Origin: Planctomycetales bacterium
Lineage (GTDB): Bacteria; Planctomycetota; Planctomycetia; Isosphaerales; Isosphaeraceae
Assembly: GCA_027452145.1 (NCBI GenBank)
Contig: DAIDHB010000096.1
Span: 1-64,000 of the forward strand
Direction of reading: 5' to 3'
DNA: 64,000 nucleotides
Every line of letters starts with the position of its first letter. Position 1 is the first letter of the stretch. The position numbers were made by a program, and so were the translations under genes. The notes below the pieces were generated by a model that searched no databases, was not told the origin of the DNA, and saw nothing but the letters and a program-made list of their open reading frames with translations. Positions 18,010-27,800 of this stretch are shown here, piece after piece.

Positions 18010-19259
18010 TACCGAGATTCCTCGTGGGTTGGGCTTGCCGCCTTCGGGTCCAGCTCGAGATAGGCCGCGACCAGGGCCTGGGCGAAGGCGGGGTCGTTGA
18101 TGTTCCAGGGCAATCGCCGGATCGAGCGGCCGGGTCGTGGTTCGATCGCCGATTCCAGCTCGTCGATGAGCGCCGCGTCGGCCTCGGGGTCGAAAAACGC
18201 CCCTCCGGGCGCGTCGAGGGCCGAGACGCCGCCCTCGGGGACGAGCAAGGTGAACGGGGCCTCGGCCCGGTTGAGCTTCGCGGCGATCCAGCGGGCGATA
18301 CGGCGGTTCTCGTCGGGCGTCGTGCGCATCAAGGTCGCCTGGGCATTGTGGACGTGAAGTTTGCGCTGCCGGAACGCGACGGGGACCGTGCCGATCGCGC
18401 CGAAGTTGACCATGTCGAGCGCCCCCAGGCTGAGCACGTAGGGCACCCTCGCCCGGAGGATCGCCTCGAACCGCGCCGGGCCGGCAGGCAGGATGCCGCC
18501 GACGACCTCGTCGGCGACCTCGGTGGTGGTAATATCCAGCACACCCTGGACCAGCCCGGCCTCGACGAGCTTTTCCATCGCGCGTCCGCCCGTCCCCGTG
18601 GCGTGGAAGACCAGGGCGTCGAATCCGCGGGCCTCGAGCGCCTCGCGGACGGCCGTGACGCAGGGCGTTGTCACGCCGAACATCGTCATCGCGACGGTCT
18701 GCTTCTCGCCGGCGGTGGGAATTGCGTGCGCGACCATCCCGGCCATCGCGTGCGCCGCGTTGCCGAGGACGCGTCGCGAGACGGCATTGATCCCTGCGAC
18801 GTCGACGACCGGGTAGAGCATGAAGATGTCGCTGGAGCCGACGTAGGGCGCGACATTCCCGCTAGCGATTGTCGAGACCATCAGTTTGGGCATGCCCACC
18901 GGCAGCGCCTGCATGGCCGGCGCCAGAAGCGCCGTATTGCCGCTGCCGCCGATGCCGATCACGCCGGCGACCTTCCCGGCCCGGTGCTCGCCGACGAGGA
19001 AGCCCGTGAGGGCCTCGCTCATGGCGGTGATCGCCACGCCCCGGTCCGAGCGGCCGAGCGCCGCCGATCGGCCTGAAGCAGTCGGATGACAGCTCACGAC
19101 CGCCTCGCGACTCACGTCGGGCGGCTCGACCGGCGGCTCCAGCGTCCCGACGTCCACGGTCACGACCCGGATGCCGGCCGCTCGCAGCCGCCCGGCGACG
19201 TACGCTAGCTCGTGCCCCTTCGTATCCATCGTGGCGACGGCGTAGACTGATCGACTCAT
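18009..19259 (-). CDS. Tm-1-like ATP-binding domain protein (UPF0261)
   Basis: This 416-residue protein matches the UPF0261 family, the N-terminal half of tomato Tm-1, which binds ATP in the plant. It starts [20 protein letters not shown] and has [55 protein letters not shown] and a C-terminal [18 protein letters not shown] block. ATG 19259 fits the family N-terminus; the frame extends further without homology. It is coupled to the TIM-barrel gene and follows the zeta-toxin partner by 34 bases on the same strand. The metabolic role is unknown. Confidence 0.82.
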   Translation of the reverse strand: MSRSVYAVATMDTKGHELAYVAGRLRAAGIRVVTVDVGTLEPPVEPPDVSREAVVSCHPTASGRSAALGRSDRGVAITAMSEALTGFLVGEHRAGKVAGVIGIGGSGNTALLAPAMQALPVGMPKLMVSTIASGNVAPYVGSSDIFMLYPVVDVAGINAVSRRVLGNAAHAMAGMVAHAIPTAGEKQTVAMTMFGVTTPCVTAVREALEARGFDALVFHATGTGGRAMEKLVEAGLVQGVLDITTTEVADEVVGGILPAGPARFEAILRARVPYVLSLGALDMVNFGAIGTVPVAFRQRKLHVHNAQATLMRTTPDENRRIARWIAAKLNRAEAPFTLLVPEGGVSALDAPGGAFFDPEADAALIDELESAIEPRPGRSIRRLPWNINDPAFAQALVAAYLELDPKAASPTHEESR

Positions 19260-19293
19260 CGTTCTCGCTCCGTCGCGCCGCCGGGTGCCCGCA

Positions 19294-19494
19294 TTACGAC
19301 CCGACGTCCTCTCGGGGGACCTCGATCTCCTCGGCCGGGATCCAGACGACCTTGCCCTCGCGCCAGACGACGATGGGCTGGCCGAGGCGCTTGTGGCGAT
19401 CAATAGCCCGGACGGCCGCCCTGTGAATCGCCTGCTCCACCAGGTCGGTCTCGAGCATGAGCGATTTCAGTTCTTCGCTCTTTTCAACCTTCAT
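19294..19494 (-). CDS. small acidic/basic protein coupled to the zeta-like kinase
   Basis: The 66-residue product begins with a mixed-charge helix (MKVEKSEELKSLMLETDLVE), continues with HRAAVRAIDRHKRLGQP and ends in a short strand region (VVWREGKVVWIPAEE). I do not recognise a named family, but small partners of this kind are common next to zeta-toxin-like kinases. It overlaps the kinase gene by 11 bases, which suggests co-translation. An antitoxin role is possible. Against it, the gene is downstream of the kinase, whereas epsilon antitoxins are usually encoded upstream. Confidence 0.6.
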   Translation of the reverse strand: MKVEKSEELKSLMLETDLVEQAIHRAAVRAIDRHKRLGQPIVVWREGKVVWIPAEEIEVPREDVGS

Positions 19495-20080
19495 GGTGTG
19501 AGCCTTTCTGAATCCGCTCCCACGTCAGCGAGTCCGCGACCTCGGTAACGAATTCGTATTCTCCAGCGGCGATGAGCCGCACCCGGGATGCCTCGGAATT
19601 ATCGCAGAGTTTCCAGGTGCGTGCCATCGGCTGATAGAGCTCGAAGAAGTTCCTGAACCCCGCCTCATAGCGCCGGCGGATCGTCGCCTCGGGTACGTCA
19701 TGCCCGCCATCTCGAACCCTCGCGGCCACCCGGGCCACGGCGAGATCCGGATGCGGTAGCCAGAGAAAGACCAGATGGAACTGATACCCGTCCCGGATCA
19801 GTCCCGCGATCCAGGGCGCAAACGATCGGCTGGCCAGCGTGGTCTCGAACGCGAAGCTCACCCGCCGCCGTGCCAGCTCCTTCACTCGCGCGAGCATGAT
19901 CCGCCCCGCCGCCAGTCCGGCACGCTCGGGCTCGAAACCTGATAGCCCCCGAGCAATGACATCGGCGTTGACGAACTCATCGACACCGAGGGCGTCCCTT
20001 AGGATCGCCGACGCCGCCGTCGACTTCCCGGCGCCGTTCGGGCCGGCCAGGACGACGAGGTTCGGCGACGAGTCGGCCAT
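19484..20080 (-). CDS. zeta-toxin-like P-loop kinase
   Basis: This 198-residue protein has Walker A AGPNGAGKST at residues 12-21, NADVIARGLSG, the FETTLASRSF segment and FLWLPHPDLAVARVAARVRDGGHDVPE, which match the zeta-toxin/UDP-GlcNAc kinase-like group. Classical zeta toxins phosphorylate UDP-N-acetylglucosamine, but many chromosomal relatives have unknown substrates. ATG 20080 has AAGGGGA upstream and lies only three bases after the oleD stop, so it is probably co-transcribed with the ole genes. A small partner gene overlaps its 3' end. Confidence 0.78.
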   Translation of the reverse strand: MADSSPNLVVLAGPNGAGKSTAASAILRDALGVDEFVNADVIARGLSGFEPERAGLAAGRIMLARVKELARRRVSFAFETTLASRSFAPWIAGLIRDGYQFHLVFLWLPHPDLAVARVAARVRDGGHDVPEATIRRRYEAGFRNFFELYQPMARTWKLCDNSEASRVRLIAAGEYEFVTEVADSLTWERIQKGSHHEG

Positions 20081-20083
20081 TTC

Positions 20084-21106
20084 TTAATCCCCTTCGCCGC
20101 CATGGAGCCACCGCTCGAGCCGCGCGAGCCCCTGGGCGATGCTGACGCGCGGCTCGTAGCCGAAATCGCGGCGGGCGGCGTCGATGCGGAACCAGTGCGT
20201 CGTCGAGAGCTGCCGGGCCAGGAACCGGGTCATCGGCGGCTCGCCGCCGCGGCCCGAGAGGCGATAGAACGCCTCGAGGCTCCCCGCGCCGACCAGGGCG
20301 AGCGGCCGGCTGATCGTCCGCCGCACCGGATCCATGTGTGCGGCCTTCAACAGGGCATCGATCATATCCCACACGGCGATCGTCTCGCCCTGGGTGAGGA
20401 AATACGCCTTCCCGGCCACCGGCGAGCCGGGGATCAGCCGATCGGCGGCCAGGACGTGGCCCTCCGCGGCGTTATCGATATACACCGGGTCGATCAGGGC
20501 GTTCTTGCGGCCGATCCTGCGCAACCGGCCGCTCCGCGCCCGCGCGATGATGCGGGGCAGCAGGTTGTTGTCGCCGGGTCCCCAGATCAGGTGCGGGCGC
20601 AACGACACGGTCGCCAGGCGGTCGGAATTGGCGGCCAGGACGAGCTGCTCGGCGATTGCCTTCGTCTCGGGATACGCCGCCTCGAACCGGCCGGAATACG
20701 GCGCCGATTCGTCGGCACCGGCGAGGTCCTGGCCGTTGAACACCACGCTCGGCGAGCTGGTGTAGACCAGCCGAGGCGCCCCGGCGGCGAGGCACGCCTC
20801 GACGACGTTGCGAGTGCCGTCGACATTGGCCCGGCGATACTCGTCCTCGGGTCCCCAGAGCCCCGCCTTCGCGGCGGTGTGAAAAACGGTCTGGCATCCC
20901 TCGACCGCGCGCGAAACGGCCGATGCGTCGGCCACATCGCCCGCGACCTGTTCGATGCCCATCGTCTCCAGGTGGGAATAATGCCGCCGCGAGAGGCTGC
21001 GTACCGGGAGCCCGCGGGCGTGCAGCAGGCGAATGATGCCCGTTCCCAGGAATCCCCCGCCGCCCGTCACCAGCACGCGGCCCAGCGCCCCGCTCGCCTC
21101 GCTCAC
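20084..21106 (-). CDS. oleD: OleD, NADPH-dependent 2-alkyl-3-ketoacid reductase
   Basis: OleD reduces the beta-keto acid made by OleA to a beta-hydroxy acid in head-to-head olefin synthesis. The 340-residue protein is an extended short-chain dehydrogenase of the 3-beta-HSD type, with the nucleotide-binding VLVTGGGGFLG near the N-terminus and the YPETK catalytic motif at about residue 150. Alone it could be any NAD-dependent epimerase/dehydratase; the assignment rests on its place after oleC, oleB and oleA. It starts with GTG overlapping the oleC stop (GTGA), with GGAGG five bases upstream. Confidence 0.85.
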   Translation of the reverse strand: MSEASGALGRVLVTGGGGFLGTGIIRLLHARGLPVRSLSRRHYSHLETMGIEQVAGDVADASAVSRAVEGCQTVFHTAAKAGLWGPEDEYRRANVDGTRNVVEACLAAGAPRLVYTSSPSVVFNGQDLAGADESAPYSGRFEAAYPETKAIAEQLVLAANSDRLATVSLRPHLIWGPGDNNLLPRIIARARSGRLRRIGRKNALIDPVYIDNAAEGHVLAADRLIPGSPVAGKAYFLTQGETIAVWDMIDALLKAAHMDPVRRTISRPLALVGAGSLEAFYRLSGRGGEPPMTRFLARQLSTTHWFRIDAARRDFGYEPRVSIAQGLARLERWLHGGEGD

Positions 21107-22809
21107 GACACCCTCCTGCCGGCCCAGTCGGCGAGCTTCTCGCGAAAGATCTTGGAATTGTGGCGGATATCCACCGGGAACGACGGATGAAAGAGCAGCG
21201 TGCGAATCCGCCGCGTGTGGGCGAACCCGGCGGCGTGCCCGAGCAACTCGCCGCGCAGCCGGTCCCGCTCCCCTTGTGTGAGCCGCCGCACCGTCTCGAT
21301 GCAGATCACCGGTATCCTTTCGCCGCCGACCTCGACGCCCACCAGCGCCGAGCGGTGGACATCCGGATGCGTGTTGAAGATCGCCTCGCAGGGGATCGTG
21401 AACAGCGTCTCGTCGGCCAGGATCACGCGATGAGCCTTGCGGCCGCAGAACCAGATCCGGCCGCGATCATCGAGATAGCCCAGGTCGCCCATGCGATGCA
21501 GGACGCCCTCGCGACGGCGGTCCACGATCTTCGCCTGCGCTGTAGCCTCGGGGCGCTCGAAGTATTCGCGCGTGACGACCGGCCCGGAGACGACGATCTC
21601 GCCGATCGTGCCCGGCGGGACGAGCCATTCGTCGGACCACTCGGGGATCGGCCCGTCGTCGATGCGGATGATTCTCACCTCGATCCCCTCGACCGGCAGC
21701 CCCACGCAGACGCCGAGGCCCCGGTCGGTGGCGTGCCGCGTCTCGCCCAGGATCTCGTCGCTGCCGATCGAGGCGACCGGCAGGGCCTCGGTCGCTCCGT
21801 ACACGGTATGCACCTGCGCTGGTGGCGAAAGCCGAGAAGCCATCCGCTCGATCGTTCGCGCCGGAACCGGTGCGCCGGCCGAGACCACCCGCCTGAGGCC
21901 AGGCAGCCGCTCCAGGCGATCGCCCTCGCCCCGCACGAGCTGCCGCAACAGAGCCGGCGAGCCGAACAGGTTGGTCACGCCAAATGCGTTGATGGCACCG
22001 ACGATCCGCTCGGGATTGGCCCGGGCCGGCCGCGTCGGGTCCATCTCGGGGACGATGGCCGACATCCCGAGCGCCGGCGCGAACAGGGCGAACAGGGGGA
22101 ACGTGCAGAGATCCACCTCGCCCGGCCGGATGCCGAACATGGCGCGGATCATGGACACCTGCGCGTCGAGGATCCGGTGCGTGTACACCGCCCCCTTGGG
22201 CGGGCCGGTGCTGCCACTGGTGAACAGGATCGCGGCCGGTTCGTCGGGTGCGAGCGGTTCGAAATCGACCGGGCCGGCAGGCCGTCGCTCGTGCGCCTCG
22301 CGACCCAGCCGCACCACGGCGGCGAGCGGGACCGCGGGCAGCGAGCGGCCCAGCAGGCCGTCACCGACGACGATCCGGCGCCGGACGGTCGCGCGTCCCC
22401 AGCCGAGCACCAGCCCGGCCGCGATCGCCTTCGGGATGCCGATGAAGACCTCGGGCCGGGCCTCGCCGCAGCACTGTTTCAGGTTGCGCGGGCCGATCCC
22501 CGGGTCGATCAGCACGGGCACGATCCCGGCCTTCAGGACGCCGAACACCAGCGCAAAAAGCTCCACGCCCGGCCCGACCATCAGCACCGCGCGCGTCCGG
22601 GGCACGATGCCGATCGCCCTGAGCCCCAGGGCGATCTCGTCGCTGATTTCGTCGAGCTGACGGTAGGTCAGCCCGGCGCCCAGGGACCCGGCATTTCGTC
22701 CCCGACGCGCCGGGTCATGGACCGCCGGGGTATCCGGCTGCCGGCCGGCCGCCTCGGCGAGCCATCGGGCGATGTTCGGCGAATCCGTCCTCGCGAATGT
22801 CGGGGTCAA
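21103..22809 (-). CDS. oleC: OleC, AMP-dependent beta-lactone synthetase
   Basis: OleC uses ATP to close the beta-hydroxy acid from OleD into a beta-lactone. The 568-residue protein is an adenylate-forming enzyme with the P-loop ILFTSGSTGPPKGAVYTH, VYGATEALPVAS, the aspartate in HRMGDLGYLDDRGRIWFCGR and the C-terminal lysine in HNSKIFREKL. The FGSPALL and GAPVP wording is that of OleC rather than general acyl-CoA ligases. A TTG start at 22809 overlaps the oleB stop (TTGA) and has GGAGGT six bases upstream, so it is preferred to the longer open frame. Head-to-tail overlaps with oleB and oleD indicate an operon. Confidence 0.87.
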   Translation of the reverse strand: MTPTFARTDSPNIARWLAEAAGRQPDTPAVHDPARRGRNAGSLGAGLTYRQLDEISDEIALGLRAIGIVPRTRAVLMVGPGVELFALVFGVLKAGIVPVLIDPGIGPRNLKQCCGEARPEVFIGIPKAIAAGLVLGWGRATVRRRIVVGDGLLGRSLPAVPLAAVVRLGREAHERRPAGPVDFEPLAPDEPAAILFTSGSTGPPKGAVYTHRILDAQVSMIRAMFGIRPGEVDLCTFPLFALFAPALGMSAIVPEMDPTRPARANPERIVGAINAFGVTNLFGSPALLRQLVRGEGDRLERLPGLRRVVSAGAPVPARTIERMASRLSPPAQVHTVYGATEALPVASIGSDEILGETRHATDRGLGVCVGLPVEGIEVRIIRIDDGPIPEWSDEWLVPPGTIGEIVVSGPVVTREYFERPEATAQAKIVDRRREGVLHRMGDLGYLDDRGRIWFCGRKAHRVILADETLFTIPCEAIFNTHPDVHRSALVGVEVGGERIPVICIETVRRLTQGERDRLRGELLGHAAGFAHTRRIRTLLFHPSFPVDIRHNSKIFREKLADWAGRRVS

Positions 22810-23717
22810 TGCGCGACCTCCAGCGCCAGGGGATGGGCCAGCAGGAACGAGCGGACCAGCGGATTGACGGCCTCCGGCACGTCCTCCAACAGAAGGTGCC
22901 CGGCCTCGGGAAACCGATGGACCTCGGCATCCGGGAACCGTCGCACCCACTCGTCCAGCACCGGCTCGTCGAAGACAAAGTCGAGCAGGCCCCAGGCGAT
23001 CATCATCGGAACGCCCCGGAGCAGCGGCAGCCGCCCCTCGAGCCACGAGATCAGGGCGAACGACCGATCGCCGGGCCGGAGCGGGATGTCCTGGACGAAC
23101 CGGTGAATGGCGATCCGGTGCTCCCAGGAATCATAGGGGGCCGCGTAGGCTGCGCGGATATCCCCGGGCAGCCGCCGCGTCTTGCAGCCGATCCAGCTCG
23201 TCCCGCGGACGAACAGGTTCATCCCCCGCGCCAGCCAGGCGCCGACGGGCGAGTCGCGAAACAGCGACAGGGCCGACGGAAACGACTTCCCGGCCGGCTT
23301 TTGGAATGCCGCCGTGTTGGTGACGACCAGCCGTGCGATCCGCTCGGGATACCGGGCCGCGTAGGTCATCCCGATGATCCCGCCCCAGTCGTGCAGCACC
23401 AGGGTCAAATCGCGGTCGAGGCCCAGCCCGTCGAGCAGCGCCTCCAGGTCGTCCACTCGCGAGTTGAGCGTGTAGTTGTATCGCGAGTCATCCGGCTTGT
23501 CCGAGAGCCCGCATCCGATGTGATCGGGGACGATCACCCGGTACTCCTCGCGCAGGTCGTCGACCAGGTGCCGGTAGTAGAACGACCAGGTCGGATTGCC
23601 GTGGAGCATCACCACCGGCTCGCCCGCGCCCTCGTCGAGGTAATGCAGCCGCAGCCCGTCGCGGTCGAAGTCGCGACCCGGGTGATCGGCCAGGAATTGC
23701 TGCAAGATTCGGTTCAT
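22806..23717 (-). CDS. oleB: OleB, beta-lactone decarboxylase (alpha/beta hydrolase)
   Basis: OleB removes carbon dioxide from the cis-beta-lactone to leave a cis-olefin. The 303-residue protein is an alpha/beta hydrolase of the haloalkane-dehalogenase type, with MLHGNPTWSFYYRHLV (oxyanion region), the nucleophile Asp110 in LVLHDWGG, the acid region LLDFVFDEP and the histidine in PEAGHLLLED. The aspartate nucleophile and the HGNPTWSF motif are shared by OleB and dehalogenases; the gene context decides for OleB. It starts with ATG 24 bases after the oleA stop and overlaps oleC by four bases. Confidence 0.86.
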   Translation of the reverse strand: MNRILQQFLADHPGRDFDRDGLRLHYLDEGAGEPVVMLHGNPTWSFYYRHLVDDLREEYRVIVPDHIGCGLSDKPDDSRYNYTLNSRVDDLEALLDGLGLDRDLTLVLHDWGGIIGMTYAARYPERIARLVVTNTAAFQKPAGKSFPSALSLFRDSPVGAWLARGMNLFVRGTSWIGCKTRRLPGDIRAAYAAPYDSWEHRIAIHRFVQDIPLRPGDRSFALISWLEGRLPLLRGVPMMIAWGLLDFVFDEPVLDEWVRRFPDAEVHRFPEAGHLLLEDVPEAVNPLVRSFLLAHPLALEVAH

Positions 23718-23741
23718 CGTCGGGTCGCTCCGTTGGGCGGA

Positions 23742-24794
23742 CTACCAGTCGAGTCCGAGCATCATGCAGTTGAGCCCGCTGCCGATCCCCAGGAAGGCGA
23801 CCCGGTCGCCCCGCTCGAGGAAACCGCGGTCCTCGGCCAGGCCCGCGGTCAGCGGCAGCGAGACCGTGCCCATGTTGCCCAGGTACGGGAACGTGGGGAA
23901 ATCCTTCGTCTCGGGGATGCCCAGCAGGCGGAGGATCGTGTCGCGGTGCGACGTGCCCACCTGGTGGCAGATCACCTTGTCGACGGCGTCGGCCGACCAG
24001 CCCAGTTCCTGCAAAAAGGCCCGCCAGGTCTTCGTGCCCAGCTCGACGCCGTTGGACAGCACGGCCGCCGCGTCCGTCGCGGTGAATTGCTGGTAGGACC
24101 GCGACCCGTTCGAGCCGACCGCGTCGATGCCCCAGCGGCACAGGTCGTGGAACTCGGGCGCCGTGCGCCAGACGCCGCCCTTGAGCTTCCGCGCCTCGCC
24201 GCCGCCGAACGATCCATCCGTCAGCAGCACAGCCGCGGCACCGGACCCGCCCGTGAGCGTCGCGAGCGACGTCTTGAAGAACTCCATCGTCGGGTTCTGA
24301 AGCAACTGGCCGATCACGATCTCGTTGATCTCGCGCGACGCCTCGCAGGCGACCACCATCCCGGCCCGCGCCTGGCCCCACTCGATCCGGTTGGCGATCT
24401 CGAGCACCCCGTTGAGCAGCCCCAGGCAGGCGTTGCTCACGTCGTACACCGCGGCCTCCGGGCCGACGCCCAGCGACGCCGCAACCCGGCAGGCCGTCGC
24501 CGGCTCGAAGTACTCGCGGCAGACGGCGCCGTAGATCAAAACGTCGAGCTGGTCGGCACGCAAATCGGCCGCCTCGAGCGCCCGACGCCCGGCCGCGATC
24601 GCACCGTCCGACAGGCGATGCCCGTCCTCCCACCACCGCCGCTCGGCGATCCCGGTCAGGGCCTCGAGCTGCCCCTCGCCCAGGTGGAGCGCCGAGTACA
24701 CCCCGGCAAGCTGCCGCTCCAGCTCCAGCGACGTCACCACCACCGGCGCGATCTCGTAGCCGATGGCGTCAATGTAAACCTTGCTATAATTCAT
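23742..24794 (-). CDS. oleA: OleA, thiolase-fold acyl condensing enzyme
   Basis: OleA joins two fatty acyl thioesters head-to-head by a non-decarboxylative Claisen reaction, giving a 2-alkyl-3-keto acid. The 350-residue protein has the FabH-like thiolase fold with active cysteine 123 in SNACLGLLNG, a CREYFEPATA segment with the conserved glutamate, CHQVGTSH and GNMGTVSLPL. It lies 59 bases after the stop of the KS-CLF-AT-DH-DH megasynthase gene on the same strand and heads the oleABCD set. The ATG at 24794 has no strong ribosome-binding site, which is odd for the head gene of a coupled block. Confidence 0.9.
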   Translation of the reverse strand: MNYSKVYIDAIGYEIAPVVVTSLELERQLAGVYSALHLGEGQLEALTGIAERRWWEDGHRLSDGAIAAGRRALEAADLRADQLDVLIYGAVCREYFEPATACRVAASLGVGPEAAVYDVSNACLGLLNGVLEIANRIEWGQARAGMVVACEASREINEIVIGQLLQNPTMEFFKTSLATLTGGSGAAAVLLTDGSFGGGEARKLKGGVWRTAPEFHDLCRWGIDAVGSNGSRSYQQFTATDAAAVLSNGVELGTKTWRAFLQELGWSADAVDKVICHQVGTSHRDTILRLLGIPETKDFPTFPYLGNMGTVSLPLTAGLAEDRGFLERGDRVAFLGIGSGLNCMMLGLDW

Positions 24795-24853
24795 GATGCG
24801 ATGGAATGCTCAGTCGATCGATCCGGAGGCGGGATGGACCACGAATTCGGTTT

Positions 24854-27800
24854 TCAGCGGACGGAGGGCTGCATCTGGCGAGAGTCGGCCCAGAGGGTTT
24901 CCAGCTCCTCGCGCCGCGTCCCGGATAACTGGAGCGCCAGGTCGGTGACCGAGACGATCGGCCGGCCGTCGGCGATGATCAGGGCATCGGCGATCGCGTA
25001 AGGCTCGGGCCGATAGCCTCGCTCCTTGATCGCGACCTCGTAGGTCACCCGGCGGGTCGATTCGGTGATCTGGCCGCGACATTTCAGGCGGTTGGCCACG
25101 CCGGGGACGGGCTCGAAGGCCGCCTTCTCCCTCGAGCCGACCCAGCCCAGCCGCATCATCAGGATCCGCAGCGAATGCAGGCAGCACTCGTACATCAGAG
25201 TCCCCGGCATGACCCGGTCGTCTACGAAGTGGCACACCATGTACCAGTCGCCCGGCCGCACGTCGGCCTCGGCCCGAATCAGGCCGAGCCCGGCCGGACC
25301 GCCCGAGGGGTCGAGCACCTCGACGCGCCGGAGCATCGCCATCAGTCCGCCGGGAAGTCCGACAACTTCCGCTAGCCGCAGGCGATCGAACGGGGCGCCG
25401 AAGACCGCGCCCAGCTCGCCCCGGCGCAGCGCCTCCACCGCCGCCTCGTCAAGGCGCGACGGCGACGACGACGCCGGCACCAGGTCGTCCGGCCGATCGA
25501 TCGCGAACGACGCGGCCCGTCGCGAGTCGAGCCGAGCAGGCGTGATCCCCTTGCCGGAGGCGAGTTCCTCGGCCGTGAAGAAGCCGGCACAGCCGTCCCG
25601 CATCGTGATCAACGGCTCGCCCGCCACGGTGGCATCGTACTCGAAGCGGAACAGGATCGTCGTCCCCTGGCGGAAGAACTTCGTGATCCGGATATCATAG
25701 CGCAGGACGTCGCCGACCACGGGCAGCCGTCGGTGGAAGGTGACAGTGGCATCCAGCAGGCGGTAGACGGACTGGCCCTGCGTCAGAAAATCGACGCCCA
25801 GGTATCCGCTCAGCACGAGATCGGCCTGGCCGGCCTCCATCGCGACGCAGGGCGCCACGCGGCCGCCCTCCACGTACCAGGCGCCCGGCCGCACGTCGTG
25901 CTCGGTGACGATCCGCCCCTCGGCCATCGAGCGCGGCCGACCCTCCAGCGCGGTGATCCGGTCGACGAACATCAACGGCTCGTCGGGCAGCCGGACCCGC
26001 GTCGGCAGCCGGTCGACCTCGGCGAACTCGGGCCCAAACACCGCGGCGACCGAGCCAACGGCCAGCTCGAGACATTGCCGGCGATCGTGGAGCACGGGCG
26101 AGGCGTCCAGGAGCACCGTAAAGTCGTCATCCACCGGCTCCCTCGAGTCGATCTCTTCGTCCTGTGCCGATGATACCGAGCCAGCCCGGGCGATCAGGTC
26201 GAGCTGTTTCGCGATCTGCCGGCCGATGAGGTCGGCGGCGTCCTCCGCCAGTTTCAGATACGCGCGATGGGCCTCGATCCGGGCCTGTTCGGCGGCGGCC
26301 ACCCGTCCGGCGAGGCCGGGCAGAACCACCGCTGGGAGGTCGTCCCCGGCCTGCGCCATGGCGGACTGATCCTCGGCTTCGATCCGATGAGTTCCGTTGA
26401 GCTGGAGCATGCTGGGCACCGTGGCCTTCGCCGGCGCCTTCCGGCGCGAGGGCAGGGGGGTTACATGGAATTCGCCGGGCCCGATCGCGACGCGCACGAC
26501 CGGCCGCGGCCGCGCATCGGTTCCGGGCGCCTCCGCGTCGGGCGGCCCATAGATCGTAGAGAGGTCGACCGGCCGTCGCGCAGCGACCGAGGCGGCGAGC
26601 ACATCCAGGACCGCCCCGTACGCGTCCCGGTCCGGCCGGCACGCCGAAACGGCCGTGTGCGGCCGCTCCCCGAGGATGCGGCCGATCAGCCGCGTGCAGG
26701 AACTTCCGGGGCCTGCCTCGATGAATAGCCCGACGCCATCGGCGTAGGCGGCCTCAACGGTCCCCGCGAAGTCGATCGGACGGGTCGCCTGGGCCGCAAT
26801 CGCGTCGGCCGCCGTCGATCGGTCCAGCGCATAACGGCTGGCGGTCACACCGCTGTAAAACGCGATGCCCTCGGGCGCGGCGGTCGCGACGTCGTGCAGC
26901 TCGCGGTACTCGGATTTCACGGACCGCCCGATCTCGCAATGGACCGTGCCGACCGCCGGCAGCTCCAGCCACGGACATCCGATCCGGCGCACCAGCTCGA
27001 CGACCTCGCCGCGCTCGCCGCCGATCACCGTCTCATCCCGGGTGTTGCGAATCAGCGAATAGACCCTGGTCAATCGGGAGGCCTCGATCGCCGTGCGCAC
27101 GTCCTCGATCGCTCGCGGTACGATTCCCGCGGCCCAGTCCGCAGCACGGTCGGCAGGCAGGCCCCACGCTCGCCTCGCGGCCTCGCAGGTCCCCGAGAGC
27201 TCCGTGGCGAAGAGGCGCGAGGAGAGCAGCCGTCCCGCCAGCTCGTCGCGGTCGCTCCACGCCCGAAGCGCCACGAGAGCGGCCGATTCGCCCATGCTGT
27301 AGCCGATCGCCGTGTCCGGAACGATCCCGAGCGATCGCAAGATATCCGTCACCTGGCTGCCGACGGCCACCTGGCCCAGGATCGGGGTTCGATGATCGGC
27401 GAAGCGCGGCAGGTCGCCGCCGCCCCACCAGACCTCCGGCGGGAGCTGATCGTGCAGGCGACGGCTCTCGCGCTCCTGCCGGCGCACGACCTCGGGCCAA
27501 AGCAGCCCCAGCTCTCGCCCCATGCCTGCGAAGAAGTTACCGAGCCCCGGATAGACGAACGCCACGCCGCGCGGCTGGCCCGGTTGCGGCAGGTAAACAG
27601 TGCCTCCCTCGCACCGGCTTGCATCGGTCCGGCCCGCGCGAATGGCCGACCGGGCGGCGTCCAGCAGGCGTTCGAGAGCGTCAATCCCGTCGGCGACGAC
27701 CGCGAGGCCTATCGGCTGCCGATGGTCGCCCGGATGGAGTCGCCACCATCGACGCGCCAGGTCGTGGACCCTCAATCCCGAAGCGTCGCGAGCCAGGGCT

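Noticed and set aside
22797-25001. Plus-strand open frame of 734 codons over oleB and oleA
   Set aside because: It is an antisense shadow of the ole genes with no domain or ribosome-binding site.
24854-25600. A C-terminal glycerolphosphate acyltransferase domain in the Pfa3-like protein
   Set aside because: No HX4D motif occurs after the second dehydratase; the chain ends within about 30 residues of that domain.
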